From contig NZ_QFVS01000005.1 of the NCBI RefSeq assembly GCF_003143955.1, positions 1 through 64,000 of the forward strand: 64,000 nucleotides of DNA, in the 5' to 3' direction. Positions within the stretch are counted from its first letter, which is position 1. Each line of letters begins with the position of its first letter. Both the position numbers and the translations under genes were made by a program. Positions 1 through 8,261 of this stretch are shown here, in pieces. The notes under the pieces were generated by a model, which saw only the letters and a list, made by a program, of their open reading frames with translations, was not told the DNA's origin and did not search any database. The DNA is from Kurthia zopfii. Lineage in GTDB: Bacteria; Bacillota; Bacilli; Bacillales_A; Planococcaceae.

Positions 1-127
1 TAGCTCGGTCAAATAAGAGAAACCGCTGCAAGTAAAGAAATACACTTGCAAGTACGCTCTATTCCCAAGAAGCTCCCACTTCAAGCGTGAAGAACCGCAA
101 GGTTTAGCTAAGTGGCGAGTAGTTCAC
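1..127 (+). mobile_element. Right end of an IS200/IS605-type element: TnpB C-terminal remnant plus terminal omega-RNA-like hairpin
   Basis: Frame 1 reads 28 codons from base 4 (LGQIRET... to ...KLPLQA) to a TGA at 88-90, which resembles the variable tail of TnpB proteins. The downstream bases form the nested hairpin typical of IS605-family right ends: CCACTT (76-81) pairs with AAGTGG (110-115), and inside it AACC-GCAA-GGTT (93-104) has a GCAA tetraloop. The segment ends in TAGTTCAC (120-127), a typical right-end cleavage context. In known elements this region is also the 3' part of the TnpB guide RNA. A TAG at bases 1-3 is in frame, so either the upstream reading frame is broken or this is not the coding frame; the window edge prevents a decision. 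Family assignment is by pattern recognition only. Confidence 0.6.
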
Positions 128-207
128 AAACAATTTCAACTTTAGTATTTCTCAACAGAATCATGTAATATAATATAGTTAGAGTATAGAACGAAAGGAA
201 GTAAGTT

Positions 208-1137
208 ATGTCTCAAAAATCAACGCAAGCTGTTGAAGATATCAGCACTGCAAAATTAATGTGGCAATTAACACGCCCACATACGTTAACAGCAACTTTC
301 GCTCCAGTCATTTTAGGTACTGTTCTGGCGCTTAATGATGTAACAATTAATTGGTTATTATTCGCAGCAATGCTTGTTTGCGGATTATTTTTACAAATCG
401 CAACAAATTTATTTAATGAGTATTATGATTTCAAAAGAGGTCTCGATACAGTAGATTCAGTGGGAATCGGTGGCGCACTAGTTCGTCATGGTACGAAACC
501 TTCTTCTGTATTAGCATTTGCTTTAGTCCTTTACGGATTAGCTGTCGTACTAGGTGTCTACATTTGTATGAGTTCTAGTTGGTGGTTAGTAGTGATCGGA
601 ATTGTCGGCATGTTAATCGGCTACTTATACACAGGTGGTCCAGCACCAATCGCATACACACCATTCGGCGAATTATTTGCAGGATTATGCATGGGCATTG
701 GATTCATTTTAATTTCATACTTCATTCAAACAGGAACTGTTAGTATGACAAGTTTCTTAGTATCTGTTCCACTTGGAATTTTAGTTGGTGGAATAAATAT
801 GTCGAATAATATTCGTGATATTAAAGAAGATACAGTCGGTGGACGTAAAACTTTAGCGATTTTAGTAGGTCGTAAAGTAGCGATTCAATTACTAGCCGCT
901 TCATTCATCATTTCATATGCATGGATTATTGGCTTAGTCATTGCAGGAATTGTGAGCCCTTGGTTATTAATCGTACTTGTTAGTGTACCAAAACCAATCG
1001 CAGCAATTAAAAACTTCAATGAAGGTGAAGGAATTCCGATGAAACAAGGTTTAGCGATGAAATCTACTGCGCTAACAAATACATTTTTCGGATTTTTATT
1101 ATCAATTGGCTTAGTGATCGACTACTTGTTAAAATAA
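208..1137 (+). CDS. menA: 1,4-dihydroxy-2-naphthoate polyprenyltransferase (menaquinone biosynthesis)
   Basis: MenA attaches the polyprenyl chain to dihydroxynaphthoate in the membrane, giving demethylmenaquinone. This 309-residue protein has about nine hydrophobic segments and both aspartate-rich UbiA-family motifs: NEYYDFKRGLD (residues 70-80, loop after helix 2) and NNIRDIKEDTVGGRKT (about residues 200-214). Its length is normal for the family. It starts at ATG with GAAAGGAAG upstream and a TATAAT-like -10 at 169-174. No other men gene is adjacent, which is common for menA in Bacillales. Use of menaquinone fits an aerobic Gram-positive. Confidence 0.95.
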   Translation: MSQKSTQAVEDISTAKLMWQLTRPHTLTATFAPVILGTVLALNDVTINWLLFAAMLVCGLFLQIATNLFNEYYDFKRGLDTVDSVGIGGALVRHGTKPSSVLAFALVLYGLAVVLGVYICMSSSWWLVVIGIVGMLIGYLYTGGPAPIAYTPFGELFAGLCMGIGFILISYFIQTGTVSMTSFLVSVPLGILVGGINMSNNIRDIKEDTVGGRKTLAILVGRKVAIQLLAASFIISYAWIIGLVIAGIVSPWLLIVLVSVPKPIAAIKNFNEGEGIPMKQGLAMKSTALTNTFFGFLLSIGLVIDYLLK

Positions 1138-1154
1138 ATAGTAAGAAGTAAATC

Positions 1155-1187
1155 GAAAGGGAGGGCATGAACCGTCCCTTTCTTTTT
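1155..1187 (+). terminator. Intrinsic terminator after menA
   Basis: GAAAGGGA (1155-1162) pairs with TCCCTTTC (1175-1182), followed by a T-run. It lies directly upstream of the next gene's ribosome binding site. Confidence 0.8.
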
Positions 1188-1206
1188 ATTGCAAAGGAGT
1201 TTTCGA

Positions 1207-2049
1207 ATGTTATCTAAAAAAGAAAAAAGTGCTGTTTGGATTCAACGAAATATTGATGTATTCAGTTGTCCACACTGTCAAAGTGACATGACTTTAAAAG
1301 AAAATAAAACACTTGTATGCCACAATAATCATAGTTTTGATTTAGCGAAGCAAGGTTATATGAATATGCTGACGCATCAAGTGAATTCAATGTATGATCA
1401 ATCCCTTTTTGAAGCACGCAAAAAGGTTATCGATGCGATGCTATATGAACAGATGTATGAGGAGATTTTACGTCATTTACCAACAGAAAAAGCATCAATC
1501 AATGTGTTGGATACAGGTTGTGGTGAAGGTACGCATTTACAAAAATTAAAGGATTTCTATACTGGTGAAATGGCCGCAGCAGGTATTGATATCGCGAAGG
1601 AAGGCATTTTAGCAGCTGCTAAAAACTATAGCGAAATTATGTGGATTGTTGGCGATTTAGCGAAAAGTCCATTTGCTTCGAATAGTTTCGATGTCATTTT
1701 AAATATCCTTTCTCCAGCGAATTATGATGAATTCAAAAGATTACTTAAACCAAATGGCAAAGTGATTAAAATCGTTCCACAAAGTGGTTACTTAAAAGAG
1801 TTGCGAGAACAGTTTTATGCACAATCAGAAAAGGAAGCATATTCGAATGACAAAACGGTCGCGCGTTTCAAAGAAAGTTTTCCACATGTGGATACTTTAC
1901 GCGTAACCGCAACGAAGAAGATATCCACAGAACTTGTACCGCTACTTGCGCATATGACACCAATGGGCTGGCATCAAGAACAGAAAATGGATGATGTGAA
2001 GCTGACAGAAATCACTATTGATGTAGAAATTTTAATCGGTACGTTATAA
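1207..2049 (+). CDS. RlmA-type 23S rRNA (guanine-N1) methyltransferase
   Basis: This is a 280-residue SAM-dependent methyltransferase of the RlmA/TlrB family, which methylates G745 or G748 in helix 35 of 23S rRNA. The N-terminus carries the family's zinc-binding module (CPHC at about 22-25, then CHNNHSFD), followed by QGYMNML, which is typical of RlmA. A Rossmann motif I (VLDTGCGEGTH) and ILSPANYDEF follow. The frame opens at a TTG at 1189, but AAAGGAG at 1193-1199 lies inside that extension and is correctly spaced for ATG at 1207, so the later start is chosen. RlmA-I and RlmA-II cannot be separated from sequence alone; some homologues affect macrolide susceptibility. Confidence 0.88.
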   Translation: MLSKKEKSAVWIQRNIDVFSCPHCQSDMTLKENKTLVCHNNHSFDLAKQGYMNMLTHQVNSMYDQSLFEARKKVIDAMLYEQMYEEILRHLPTEKASINVLDTGCGEGTHLQKLKDFYTGEMAAAGIDIAKEGILAAAKNYSEIMWIVGDLAKSPFASNSFDVILNILSPANYDEFKRLLKPNGKVIKIVPQSGYLKELREQFYAQSEKEAYSNDKTVARFKESFPHVDTLRVTATKKISTELVPLLAHMTPMGWHQEQKMDDVKLTEITIDVEILIGTL

Positions 2050-2060
2050 TAATATGGAAG

Positions 2061-2107
2061 CAGTTGTTAAATTCTATTATAGATAGGGTTAGACAACTGT
2101 TTTTTGT
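2061..2107 (+). terminator. Intrinsic terminator after the rlmA-like gene
   Basis: CAGTTGT (2061-2067) pairs with ACAACTG (2093-2099) and is followed by seven T residues. Confidence 0.75.
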
Positions 2108-2154
2108 TTTAATTATGAAATTTCATGGGTAAAGAGTAGAGAGGTGGTGAGACG

Positions 2155-3483
2155 ATGAAATATGTAATTATTGGCGGAGACGCAGCGGGTATGAGTGCGG
2201 CGATGGAGATTTATCGACATGATCCCCAAGCGGATATTACTACTTTAGAAAGTGGTCACAATTATTCTTACGGACAATGTGGATTGCCTTACGTAATCGA
2301 TGGGCGAATCGGCTCAACGGAGGAAGTCATTGCACGGAGACCAGAAGTATTCAGAGATAAATATAATATTGATGCGAGAACGATGCATACAGTTACGAAT
2401 GTAGATACAGACAGACAAATCGTGTCAGGTGTTTTTACAAATACGCGTGAACCATTTTCCATCCAGTATGACAAATTATTAATTGCGACTGGTGCTAAAT
2501 CAGTGAAGCTGAAAATGGAAGGTAGAGAGTTAAAAGGCATCCGTTCTTTAAAATCGATCCCTGATACGGAAGCCATAATCGGTGAGGTGAAAAACGTCGA
2601 GCAAGTGACGATCGTCGGTGGCGGTTATATCGGTTTAGAAATTGCGGAAGCACTTAGTGAAATCGGCAAAAAAGTACGGATCTTATTAAGAAGTGGGCAA
2701 GTGGCAAGCTTTTTGGATAGCGAGCTGGCGAAGAAAATACATGAAGAAGCTTATAAACATCAAATCGAAATCGTCTTCAATGAAGAGATGGTTCGTTACA
2801 CGGGAACGGATTGGGTGGATGGGATTCAAACATCTAAAGAACATTATCCAACTGATTTTGTCATTGAAGCAATTGGCGTTCAACCGAATACTGATTTCTT
2901 AGATGGTGACAAAATTGAACTCGCAAAAAATGGCGCGATTCGTGTAAATCCACATTTAGAAACAACGGTGAAAAATGTTTATGCGGCGGGTGATTGTGCG
3001 CAACATTTCAACCGTATGAAGCAGCGAGCAGACTATATTCCACTCGGTACAACAGCGAATAAACAAGGTAGAATTGCTGGATTGAATATGGCAGGAGTTG
3101 CAGAAACATTTGCTGGAATCGTCGGAAGTTCTATTTTAAAATTCTTTGATGTAACGATCGGGAAAACCGGTTTAAATGAAAAAGAAGTGAAGGAACTAGG
3201 CTTCGATTACGAAGAAAGTACGAAAGAAGTAACGAATATTTCGAGCTACTATCCAGGTGGAGAAGATATGCTCGTGAAGATGATTTGGAAGAAGGATAGC
3301 AAGCGACTTCTAGGACTCCAAATCGTTGGTGGAGCCGGTGTCGACAAGCGAATAGATGTAGGAGCGGTCGCTTTATTCCATCAAATGCGCTTACGCGAGT
3401 TACTAGATTTAGACCTATCTTATGCGCCACCGTTTAATAGCGTATGGGACCCAGTTCAAAAAATGGCAAAACGACAGTTATAA
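2155..3483 (+). CDS. CoA-disulfide reductase / NADH oxidase-type flavoprotein
   Basis: This is a FAD- and NAD(P)H-dependent pyridine-nucleotide disulfide oxidoreductase of 442 residues, the normal length. It has an N-terminal FAD motif (GGDAAGMSAA), the single redox cysteine C42 in YGQCGLPY, an NAD(P) motif (VGGGYIGLEIAEAL), a second FAD motif (VYAAGDCAQ) and a C-terminal dimerisation domain. One cysteine in an SxxxCGLPY-type context is the hallmark of CoA-disulfide reductases, which keep CoA reduced in bacteria lacking glutathione. NADH oxidase or peroxidase activity is an alternative, because these subfamilies share the motif. RBS GAGAGGTGG lies just upstream. The downstream GNAT gene follows after 16 bases and is probably cotranscribed. 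Confidence 0.85.
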   Translation: MKYVIIGGDAAGMSAAMEIYRHDPQADITTLESGHNYSYGQCGLPYVIDGRIGSTEEVIARRPEVFRDKYNIDARTMHTVTNVDTDRQIVSGVFTNTREPFSIQYDKLLIATGAKSVKLKMEGRELKGIRSLKSIPDTEAIIGEVKNVEQVTIVGGGYIGLEIAEALSEIGKKVRILLRSGQVASFLDSELAKKIHEEAYKHQIEIVFNEEMVRYTGTDWVDGIQTSKEHYPTDFVIEAIGVQPNTDFLDGDKIELAKNGAIRVNPHLETTVKNVYAAGDCAQHFNRMKQRADYIPLGTTANKQGRIAGLNMAGVAETFAGIVGSSILKFFDVTIGKTGLNEKEVKELGFDYEESTKEVTNISSYYPGGEDMLVKMIWKKDSKRLLGLQIVGGAGVDKRIDVGAVALFHQMRLRELLDLDLSYAPPFNSVWDPVQKMAKRQL

Positions 3484-3499
3484 AAAGGAGTTAACGAAG

Positions 3500-4006
3500 A
3501 TGTTAGAAATCCGAATTTTAACCGAAAATGATGCACATGAATATTGGGATTTACGAAAACAAGCATTACTTGATGTACCTGATGCATTTGGTATGTCATA
3601 CGAAGAAGCGATGGCAATTGAAAATCCAATTGATGAAGTGAAAGAAGTGACGAAAGGTGATCTAAAAGATTTCTATGGGGTCTTTTTAGATGGCGAATTA
3701 GTAGGCGCAGCGACACTTTCTCAAGAGGATTCTGAAAAAATGTCACATCGAGCAAATATTGAAGCAGTTTATGTATCTTCAAAAGCGAGAGGAACTGGCG
3801 CAGGTTCAGCATTGCTGAAGAAGATTATTGAAGATGCGCGTAAGAATCCCGAATTAGAAAAATTGAATTTAAGTGTTGTCACAACGAATGAACCAGCAGT
3901 GGCATTATATAAACGATTAGGCTTTGAAATAATCGGAACAGAACAGCTATCGATGAAACAAGATGGCACATACTTTGATGAATACTTAATGACATTAATT
4001 TTATAA
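3500..4006 (+). CDS. GNAT family N-acetyltransferase
   Basis: This 168-residue single-domain GNAT protein has the acetyl-CoA loop (VSSKARGTGAGSALL, with the Q/RxxGxG/A signature) near residues 95-109, then the conserved TTNEPAVALYKRLGFEIIG segment at motif B. The chosen ATG at 3500 has AAAAGGAG 10 bases upstream. The frame remains open upstream to 3422, but that extension overlaps the end of the flavoprotein gene and has no RBS. Substrate unknown. The gene ends in a hairpin shared with the convergent vanZ gene. Confidence 0.85.
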   Translation: MLEIRILTENDAHEYWDLRKQALLDVPDAFGMSYEEAMAIENPIDEVKEVTKGDLKDFYGVFLDGELVGAATLSQEDSEKMSHRANIEAVYVSSKARGTGAGSALLKKIIEDARKNPELEKLNLSVVTTNEPAVALYKRLGFEIIGTEQLSMKQDGTYFDEYLMTLIL

Positions 4007-4012
4007 AAAAAG

Positions 4013-4072
4013 ACCGTTGAATAACAGAGCCTTCAAGTGAAGGAACTCATCATTCAACGGTTTTTTTTTTTT
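4013..4072. terminator. Bidirectional terminator between GNAT and VanZ genes
   Basis: ACCGTTGAAT (4013-4022) pairs with ATTCAACGGT (4052-4061), with a second internal stem (CTTC-aagt-GAAG). A twelve-T run follows on the plus strand, and an A-run at the other side serves the minus-strand vanZ gene. Confidence 0.85.
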
Positions 4073-4524
4073 CTAAAAGGACGCAGAATTATGACGAATA
4101 AAGTCAGTAATACTAACCCGCCGAAAGAGTCTAACCATACATCTGACATCGTCGCAGTACGTCCTGAAGTAAAGGATTGATGGAATTCATCTGCTGCTGC
4201 GAGTGAAAATGTAATAGCAATCGCATAGAAATAACGCCATTTTCTTGGATACAATGCAATATATAAAGCAATTGCAATCGCTCCAAATGACAGTAAATGC
4301 GCCACTTTACGGATTAAAAATTCTAAGAAATAGTAATAGCCTCGTTCTTCAACTGAAACGGTAATGCCCCAATAAGGAATTTTAAACTGTGATAAAAAAC
4401 CATGCAAAGGTTGATTCGGAAAAAGTTTTTGGAGTGTAGGAACGATTGATTGTTGTTCATAACTCTGGCTTGAGGAAATGAAAATAATTACGACAAGTAG
4501 AGCGAGAGGAATGTATTTTTTCAT
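4054..4524 (-). CDS. VanZ-like family membrane protein
   Basis: This is a 156-residue protein with an N-terminal hydrophobic segment and three further membrane segments. It carries the VanZ-family signature DEFHQSFTSGRTATMSDVWLD followed by a glycine-rich last helix and a basic tail (RPFRKKKNR). VanZ itself gives low-level teicoplanin resistance; the role of housekeeping homologues such as this one is not established. It stands alone, divergent from the SEC-C gene. Its last codons overlap the shared terminator T-run. Confidence 0.82.
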   Translation of the reverse strand: MKKYIPLALLVVIIFISSSQSYEQQSIVPTLQKLFPNQPLHGFLSQFKIPYWGITVSVEERGYYYFLEFLIRKVAHLLSFGAIAIALYIALYPRKWRYFYAIAITFSLAAADEFHQSFTSGRTATMSDVWLDSFGGLVLLTLFVIILRPFRKKKNR

Positions 4525-4628
4525 ATATAAAAAATAGCATAAATCACAGTTTTTTTACATGATTAAGCGTAGATTTATGAAAAATGTTATAGTAGTACAA
4601 CATAAAGATTTAGAAGGAGTCGTGAAAT

Positions 4629-5603
4629 ATGATTGGAAGAAATGACCCATGCCCATGTGGTAGCGGTAAAAAATATAAAAAATGTTGCGCCAATAAAGAG
4701 GTAATTACAGTAGCGGAAGTTTTAGATGAAGAAGTAGAAAGAGTACTACAAACTTTCTATGATACATTCCCGAAACGTAATGACTATGAAAGTTACCACG
4801 ATGTCGTGAAAAAATGGAATGAAGCATTAGGCGATTCATTAGAGCTAGATTTAATTGAAGCAATTGCGATGGACTATTTCTTCTTCCACGAACGCCAAGA
4901 TATTTGGACAAGCTATTTAGAAAAAGTTGTGAAAGATACAATTCGTCCTGCAACGAAAGAAGTTTTAGACATGTGGACGATGCCGAAAATGATTTTCGCT
5001 AAAGTTACAGCGGTAGATGAGTTGTACATGACAGTTGAAAATATTTATTCAAAAGAAGTGTTTGAACTGCGTAGAGAAGGCGACAGACCAATTCCTGAAA
5101 ATGTACATGTATTCTGCTTCTCATTACCAGATCCAACAGGACGTGCGAATAAATTCATCTCAGTATCAAGTATGATTTTCTTCCCAGTTGATCAATCAGA
5201 TGTATTTAAATCATTCATCAAATCAACTGAACAAGAAGAGGAGAAGTTCTGGAAAGAGCATGCATTAGAATTATGGCAAGCACTTGCGGCAAACGGTTTT
5301 GAAGGTAATGAATATACAGATTTCGAAACAGAAGTATTTGCGAAAATGGTAGATTATTTAGAAGAGATGCAAAGAGATTCTTCGAAAATCGTTCAATTGA
5401 CAGAGGATTTCGTTGTTGAAAAACAACCGAAAGCTCGTAAACCAGTAGCCATTGCAGCTGGAGCGATTCGTTTTGGGAATGACCACGGTTATTTCGAAAA
5501 AATCGATACGACTGTAAAAGCGATTGCGGAGCATTTTGATGTATCGGCATCATCATTAAATAAATATGCAAAAGAAATTGAAGAATACGCTGAAACTAAA
5601 TAA
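4629..5603 (+). CDS. SEC-C motif protein, paralogue 1
   Basis: This is a 324-residue protein that begins with a complete SEC-C zinc motif (CPCGSGKKYKKCC, residues 8-20), the metal-binding tail also found at the SecA C-terminus. A long middle region of unknown fold follows. The C-terminus (about 265-324) is rich in helix-forming residues and reads VAIAAGAIRF...VKAIAEHFDVSASSLNKYAKEI, which resembles a cyclin-box/HTH repeat. It has a clear full-length paralogue on the opposite strand at 12924-13961. Having the SEC-C motif at the N-terminus, on a protein that is not SecA, suggests binding to ribosomes or other partners, but function is unknown. RBS AGAAGGAG precedes the ATG. Confidence 0.8.
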   Translation: MIGRNDPCPCGSGKKYKKCCANKEVITVAEVLDEEVERVLQTFYDTFPKRNDYESYHDVVKKWNEALGDSLELDLIEAIAMDYFFFHERQDIWTSYLEKVVKDTIRPATKEVLDMWTMPKMIFAKVTAVDELYMTVENIYSKEVFELRREGDRPIPENVHVFCFSLPDPTGRANKFISVSSMIFFPVDQSDVFKSFIKSTEQEEEKFWKEHALELWQALAANGFEGNEYTDFETEVFAKMVDYLEEMQRDSSKIVQLTEDFVVEKQPKARKPVAIAAGAIRFGNDHGYFEKIDTTVKAIAEHFDVSASSLNKYAKEIEEYAETK

Positions 5604-5622
5604 GCAACTTTTTCGTATATAA

Positions 5623-5651
5623 GGTGTCCTATTAATTAGGGCATCTTTTTT
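5623..5651 (+). terminator. Intrinsic terminator after SEC-C paralogue 1
   Basis: GGTGTCCT (5623-5630) pairs with AGGGCATC (5638-5645) with G-U pairs, followed by TTTTTT. Confidence 0.7.
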
Positions 5652-5688
5652 ATTTGGATTCGTAATATACATGAAGGAGCTGGTATGT

Positions 5689-6696
5689 ATGAAAAATCAA
5701 CCTTTTACAGACGAGCAGTTCGATCAAATATTCGCTGAAAAGTCAGCAGAAATAAATGAACAATTAGAGCAAGAAATTTTAATCGCGATGATTGGCGACG
5801 TAAATGCAGGGAAATCATCAACAATTAATCGACTAATGTCACAGGAAGTGGCGAGAGTTGGCGCGAAGCCTGGCGAAACAGTGTCGATTGAAAAATATTC
5901 GTTACAAGATAAAATCGTTTTCGTTGATACACCTGGGTTAGACGATATTGTCAGTGAAAATTCTAAGCAAACTTTGCAATATTTTAAAGAAGCCGATGTC
6001 GTTCTATTTTTCCTAAATGCAGCAGGTACCGTGTTATCTGAAGCAGAATTGAAAACATTAAAACAAATTCGTGAAGTAAATAAAGATATATTAATCGTTT
6101 TGAATAAAATTGATGCTGCGGATGATATCCCAACATTAGTGAAGTATATTCAAGATCACACAGCTTATAATTATCCAGTCATTCCAATTTCATCGCGCAC
6201 TGGTGAGAATATGTCGATGCTACAAGATAAGATTTTGACGGTGCTTGAAAAAGAAAAAAAGGACGTACTGATGGCGACGTACATGGCAGATAAGTCCTCC
6301 ACTGCGAAAAAGTGGATTTTAGCTTCTGGTGCATCTGCTGCCGCAATCGGTGCAATACCTTTACCGGGAGCAGATTTTGGACCACTAACAGCACTTCAAG
6401 TAGCGATGATGATTAAACTATCGAAACTATATGATAAGCCGATTACAAAGGATCGTGCGAAAGAAATGGTCATCGCAACGATCGTCGGGAATATCGGTAA
6501 AACGATTTTCCGCCAAGTGATCAAAGTCGTACCAGGAGCAGGTTCAGTTGCGGGTGGATCAGTTGCGGCCGCAATGACGATTTCATTAGGCTACGCTGTG
6601 AAATACGCACATGAGCGCGATATTGATTTAGATGTGAAATCACTCAAACCACTCTATGATTTATTTTTAAAAGAGGAAAAAAAGAAAAAGAAATAA
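5689..6696 (+). CDS. Dynamin/Era-like GTPase with C-terminal DUF697-like membrane-associated domain
   Basis: This 335-residue protein has an N-terminal GTPase domain with P-loop GDVNAGKS (36-43), switch-II DTPGLDD, G4 motif NKID and a G5-like ISSRTG. The C-terminal half contains two hydrophobic glycine/alanine-rich stretches (ASGASAAAIGAIPLPGADFGP and VVPGAGSVAGGSVAAAM) arranged as in DUF697/YcjF-type domains, so it probably associates with membrane. The frame opens at ATG 5671, but AAGGAG (5674-5679) lies inside that extension and fits ATG 5689. The tail is lysine-rich. The cellular process is unknown; membrane remodelling or stress roles are guesses from related GTPases. Confidence 0.78.
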   Translation: MKNQPFTDEQFDQIFAEKSAEINEQLEQEILIAMIGDVNAGKSSTINRLMSQEVARVGAKPGETVSIEKYSLQDKIVFVDTPGLDDIVSENSKQTLQYFKEADVVLFFLNAAGTVLSEAELKTLKQIREVNKDILIVLNKIDAADDIPTLVKYIQDHTAYNYPVIPISSRTGENMSMLQDKILTVLEKEKKDVLMATYMADKSSTAKKWILASGASAAAIGAIPLPGADFGPLTALQVAMMIKLSKLYDKPITKDRAKEMVIATIVGNIGKTIFRQVIKVVPGAGSVAGGSVAAAMTISLGYAVKYAHERDIDLDVKSLKPLYDLFLKEEKKKKK

Positions 6697-6702
6697 ATGT
6701 AA

Positions 6703-6733
6703 AATGGGGGAGTCTTCGGGCTACCCCTTTTTA
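6703..6733 (+). terminator. Intrinsic terminator after the GTPase gene
   Basis: GGGGGAG (6706-6712) pairs with CTACCCC (6721-6727) around a TCTTCGGG loop, followed by TTTTT. Confidence 0.7.
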
Positions 6734-6808
6734 TATTTAGAATTTTTAGAAAATTAAATCATTTTATGTTAATATAGACTAATCAATTAAAAATTAAGGG
6801 GGATGTAA

Positions 6809-7138
6809 ATGGATACGATCAAAGGAAAGTATGCGCCTTTATTTGATTTTCTCCGCAACCAAACCGAACGAATCGTCACTGTGAAATTTGAAGAAATTGA
6901 AAAAATAATCTGCAATAAGTTACCAACGTCAGCTTACAAGCATCGCGCATGGTGGGGCAACACACGGAGCGGTACATACGTGCAGTCTGCGGCATGGATC
7001 GAAGCGAATTTCCGCGTTGAAGATGTTATTTTTGGTGAGGAAGTGATCTTTCAGAAGACATCTTCACAGCTTTTAACGAAAAAGAGATATAAAAATACAC
7101 GGAAGAAAAAAATTCCACCAACTAAAGAAATCATCTGA
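6809..7138 (+). CDS. Small DUF7662-type domain protein
   Basis: This 109-residue soluble protein has the pattern KYAPLFDFLRNQ...VTVKFEEIEKIICNKLPTSAYKHRAWWGN...AAWIEANFRVEDV...VIFQK. I recognise it as the domain named DUF7662. The same domain forms the N-terminal third of the GNAT fusion at 55815-56612 (shared features: KY.PL..Y/F, .F.E.E.II...LP..AY....WW, .W....F.V..V). After about residue 85 the tail is short and very basic (KKRYKNTRKKKIPP). RBS AAGGGGGATG precedes ATG. It is a single-gene unit with its own terminator. Function unknown; the conserved double tryptophan and basic tail make nucleic-acid binding conceivable. Confidence 0.7.
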   Translation: MDTIKGKYAPLFDFLRNQTERIVTVKFEEIEKIICNKLPTSAYKHRAWWGNTRSGTYVQSAAWIEANFRVEDVIFGEEVIFQKTSSQLLTKKRYKNTRKKKIPPTKEII

Positions 7139-7187
7139 AACATTAGGAGGACAATTACAATCCATTGCCCCTCCTGATGTTTTTTTG
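7139..7187 (+). terminator. Intrinsic terminator after the DUF7662-type gene
   Basis: AACATtAGGAGG pairs with CCTCCTgATGTT around a 20-base loop, followed by TTTTTTT. Confidence 0.75.
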
Positions 7188-7246
7188 TTTATTAATGGAA
7201 AGTGAGGGAATAAGCAATAATGATTTGTTTAATAGGGGGAAATTCT

Positions 7247-7768
7247 ATGTTGGAAACAATCATACTCATTATTATCATTAATGTAACTTACATGACTTTG
7301 ACAACTTTGCGATTAATTATGGTAATTAAGGGGTTTCCACGCGTTGCCTCACTCTTATCAATCGTTGAAGTTTTTATTTATTTAATGGGATTAACAATGG
7401 TTTTGGATGACTTGAGCAATCCGTGGAATATGGCGGCATACTGTCTAGGCTGGGGATTAGGTGTTTTTGTTGGTAGTTTGATCGAGCAGAAACTAGCTTT
7501 AGGATATGTTCTTTTTGAAATCATTATTAATCTAGAAGACGCAGAAATTGTCCATGAATTACGTTCGAAAGGCTATGGAGTGACATCGTGGTTAGCAGAC
7601 GGCAAAAATGGTCAGAAAATCTGCATGCGCGTAATCGCAAAACGAAAAAACGAGAAGAAATTAAGAAATACAGTTTTAGAAATGTGGCCAAAAGCATTTA
7701 TTATTTCGTACGAACCAAGCAAATTAAACGGTGGTTTTTTAGTGAAACAGATGAAATCAGCAAGATAA
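7247..7768 (+). CDS. UPF0316 / DUF2179 family membrane protein
   Basis: This 173-residue protein has three N-terminal membrane helices and then a cytosolic C-terminal domain (from about residue 95) with VLFEIIINLEDAEIVHELRSKGYGVTSWLADGKNG, typical of the UPF0316 family (DUF5698 plus DUF2179). The frame opens at 7220, but GGGGGA sits before ATG 7247, which also starts immediately at the first helix, so that start is chosen. DUF2179 domains occur on many Firmicute membrane proteins and are thought to sense a ligand; no function is assigned here. Confidence 0.8.
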   Translation: MLETIILIIIINVTYMTLTTLRLIMVIKGFPRVASLLSIVEVFIYLMGLTMVLDDLSNPWNMAAYCLGWGLGVFVGSLIEQKLALGYVLFEIIINLEDAEIVHELRSKGYGVTSWLADGKNGQKICMRVIAKRKNEKKLRNTVLEMWPKAFIISYEPSKLNGGFLVKQMKSAR

Positions 7769-8261
7769 AAAAAGATTCGACTTAAATAGTGTTGATTTAT
7801 AAGGAGGCGATTCGGAAAAACGAGGATGAATTTATTTATAAATGATAGGAATCTATGATGTTAATCGATTGGTTAATGTGTGCAATGATAGATTTTAAAC
7901 AAAAAGTCCTCTCCAAAAACACAAAAAATGAGATACTTCTAAAAACGAAGTATTTTATGGAGAAATGAAATAATTGAGTTTATAAGTTGATAACATTAGA
8001 TTTTTGTCGATTTATAAGGGAATAAACAATAAAGATTTTGAATAAATAAAAAATTTTAAACGTTTTTTGTACATTCAGTACACATTTTACAGTTTTTATT
8101 TTACAATGGGATTAAGGGAAAATAGATATCAGATTCATTTATGCGAGCCAAAGTCTCCTATCATCGTTTATAATGAACTATGACGTAAATTTCATCGTTT
8201 CACATTTTACAAACAATGAATCAAGAAATAGGTCAATAAACAGATTTAGAGGGAGATTAAT
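7769..8261. other. 493-bp intergenic region before plsC with two inverted repeats
   Basis: No convincing gene. TCTCCA (7910-) with TGGAGA about 50 bases downstream flanks an inner hairpin ATACTTC/GAAGTAT (7933-7939/7947-7953). A second, perfect inverted repeat TGTAC-ATTCA-GTACA lies at 8068-8082, within AT-rich DNA about 180 bases before plsC, and could be a regulator site. The rest is AT-rich with no good ORF or terminator. Confidence 0.45.
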
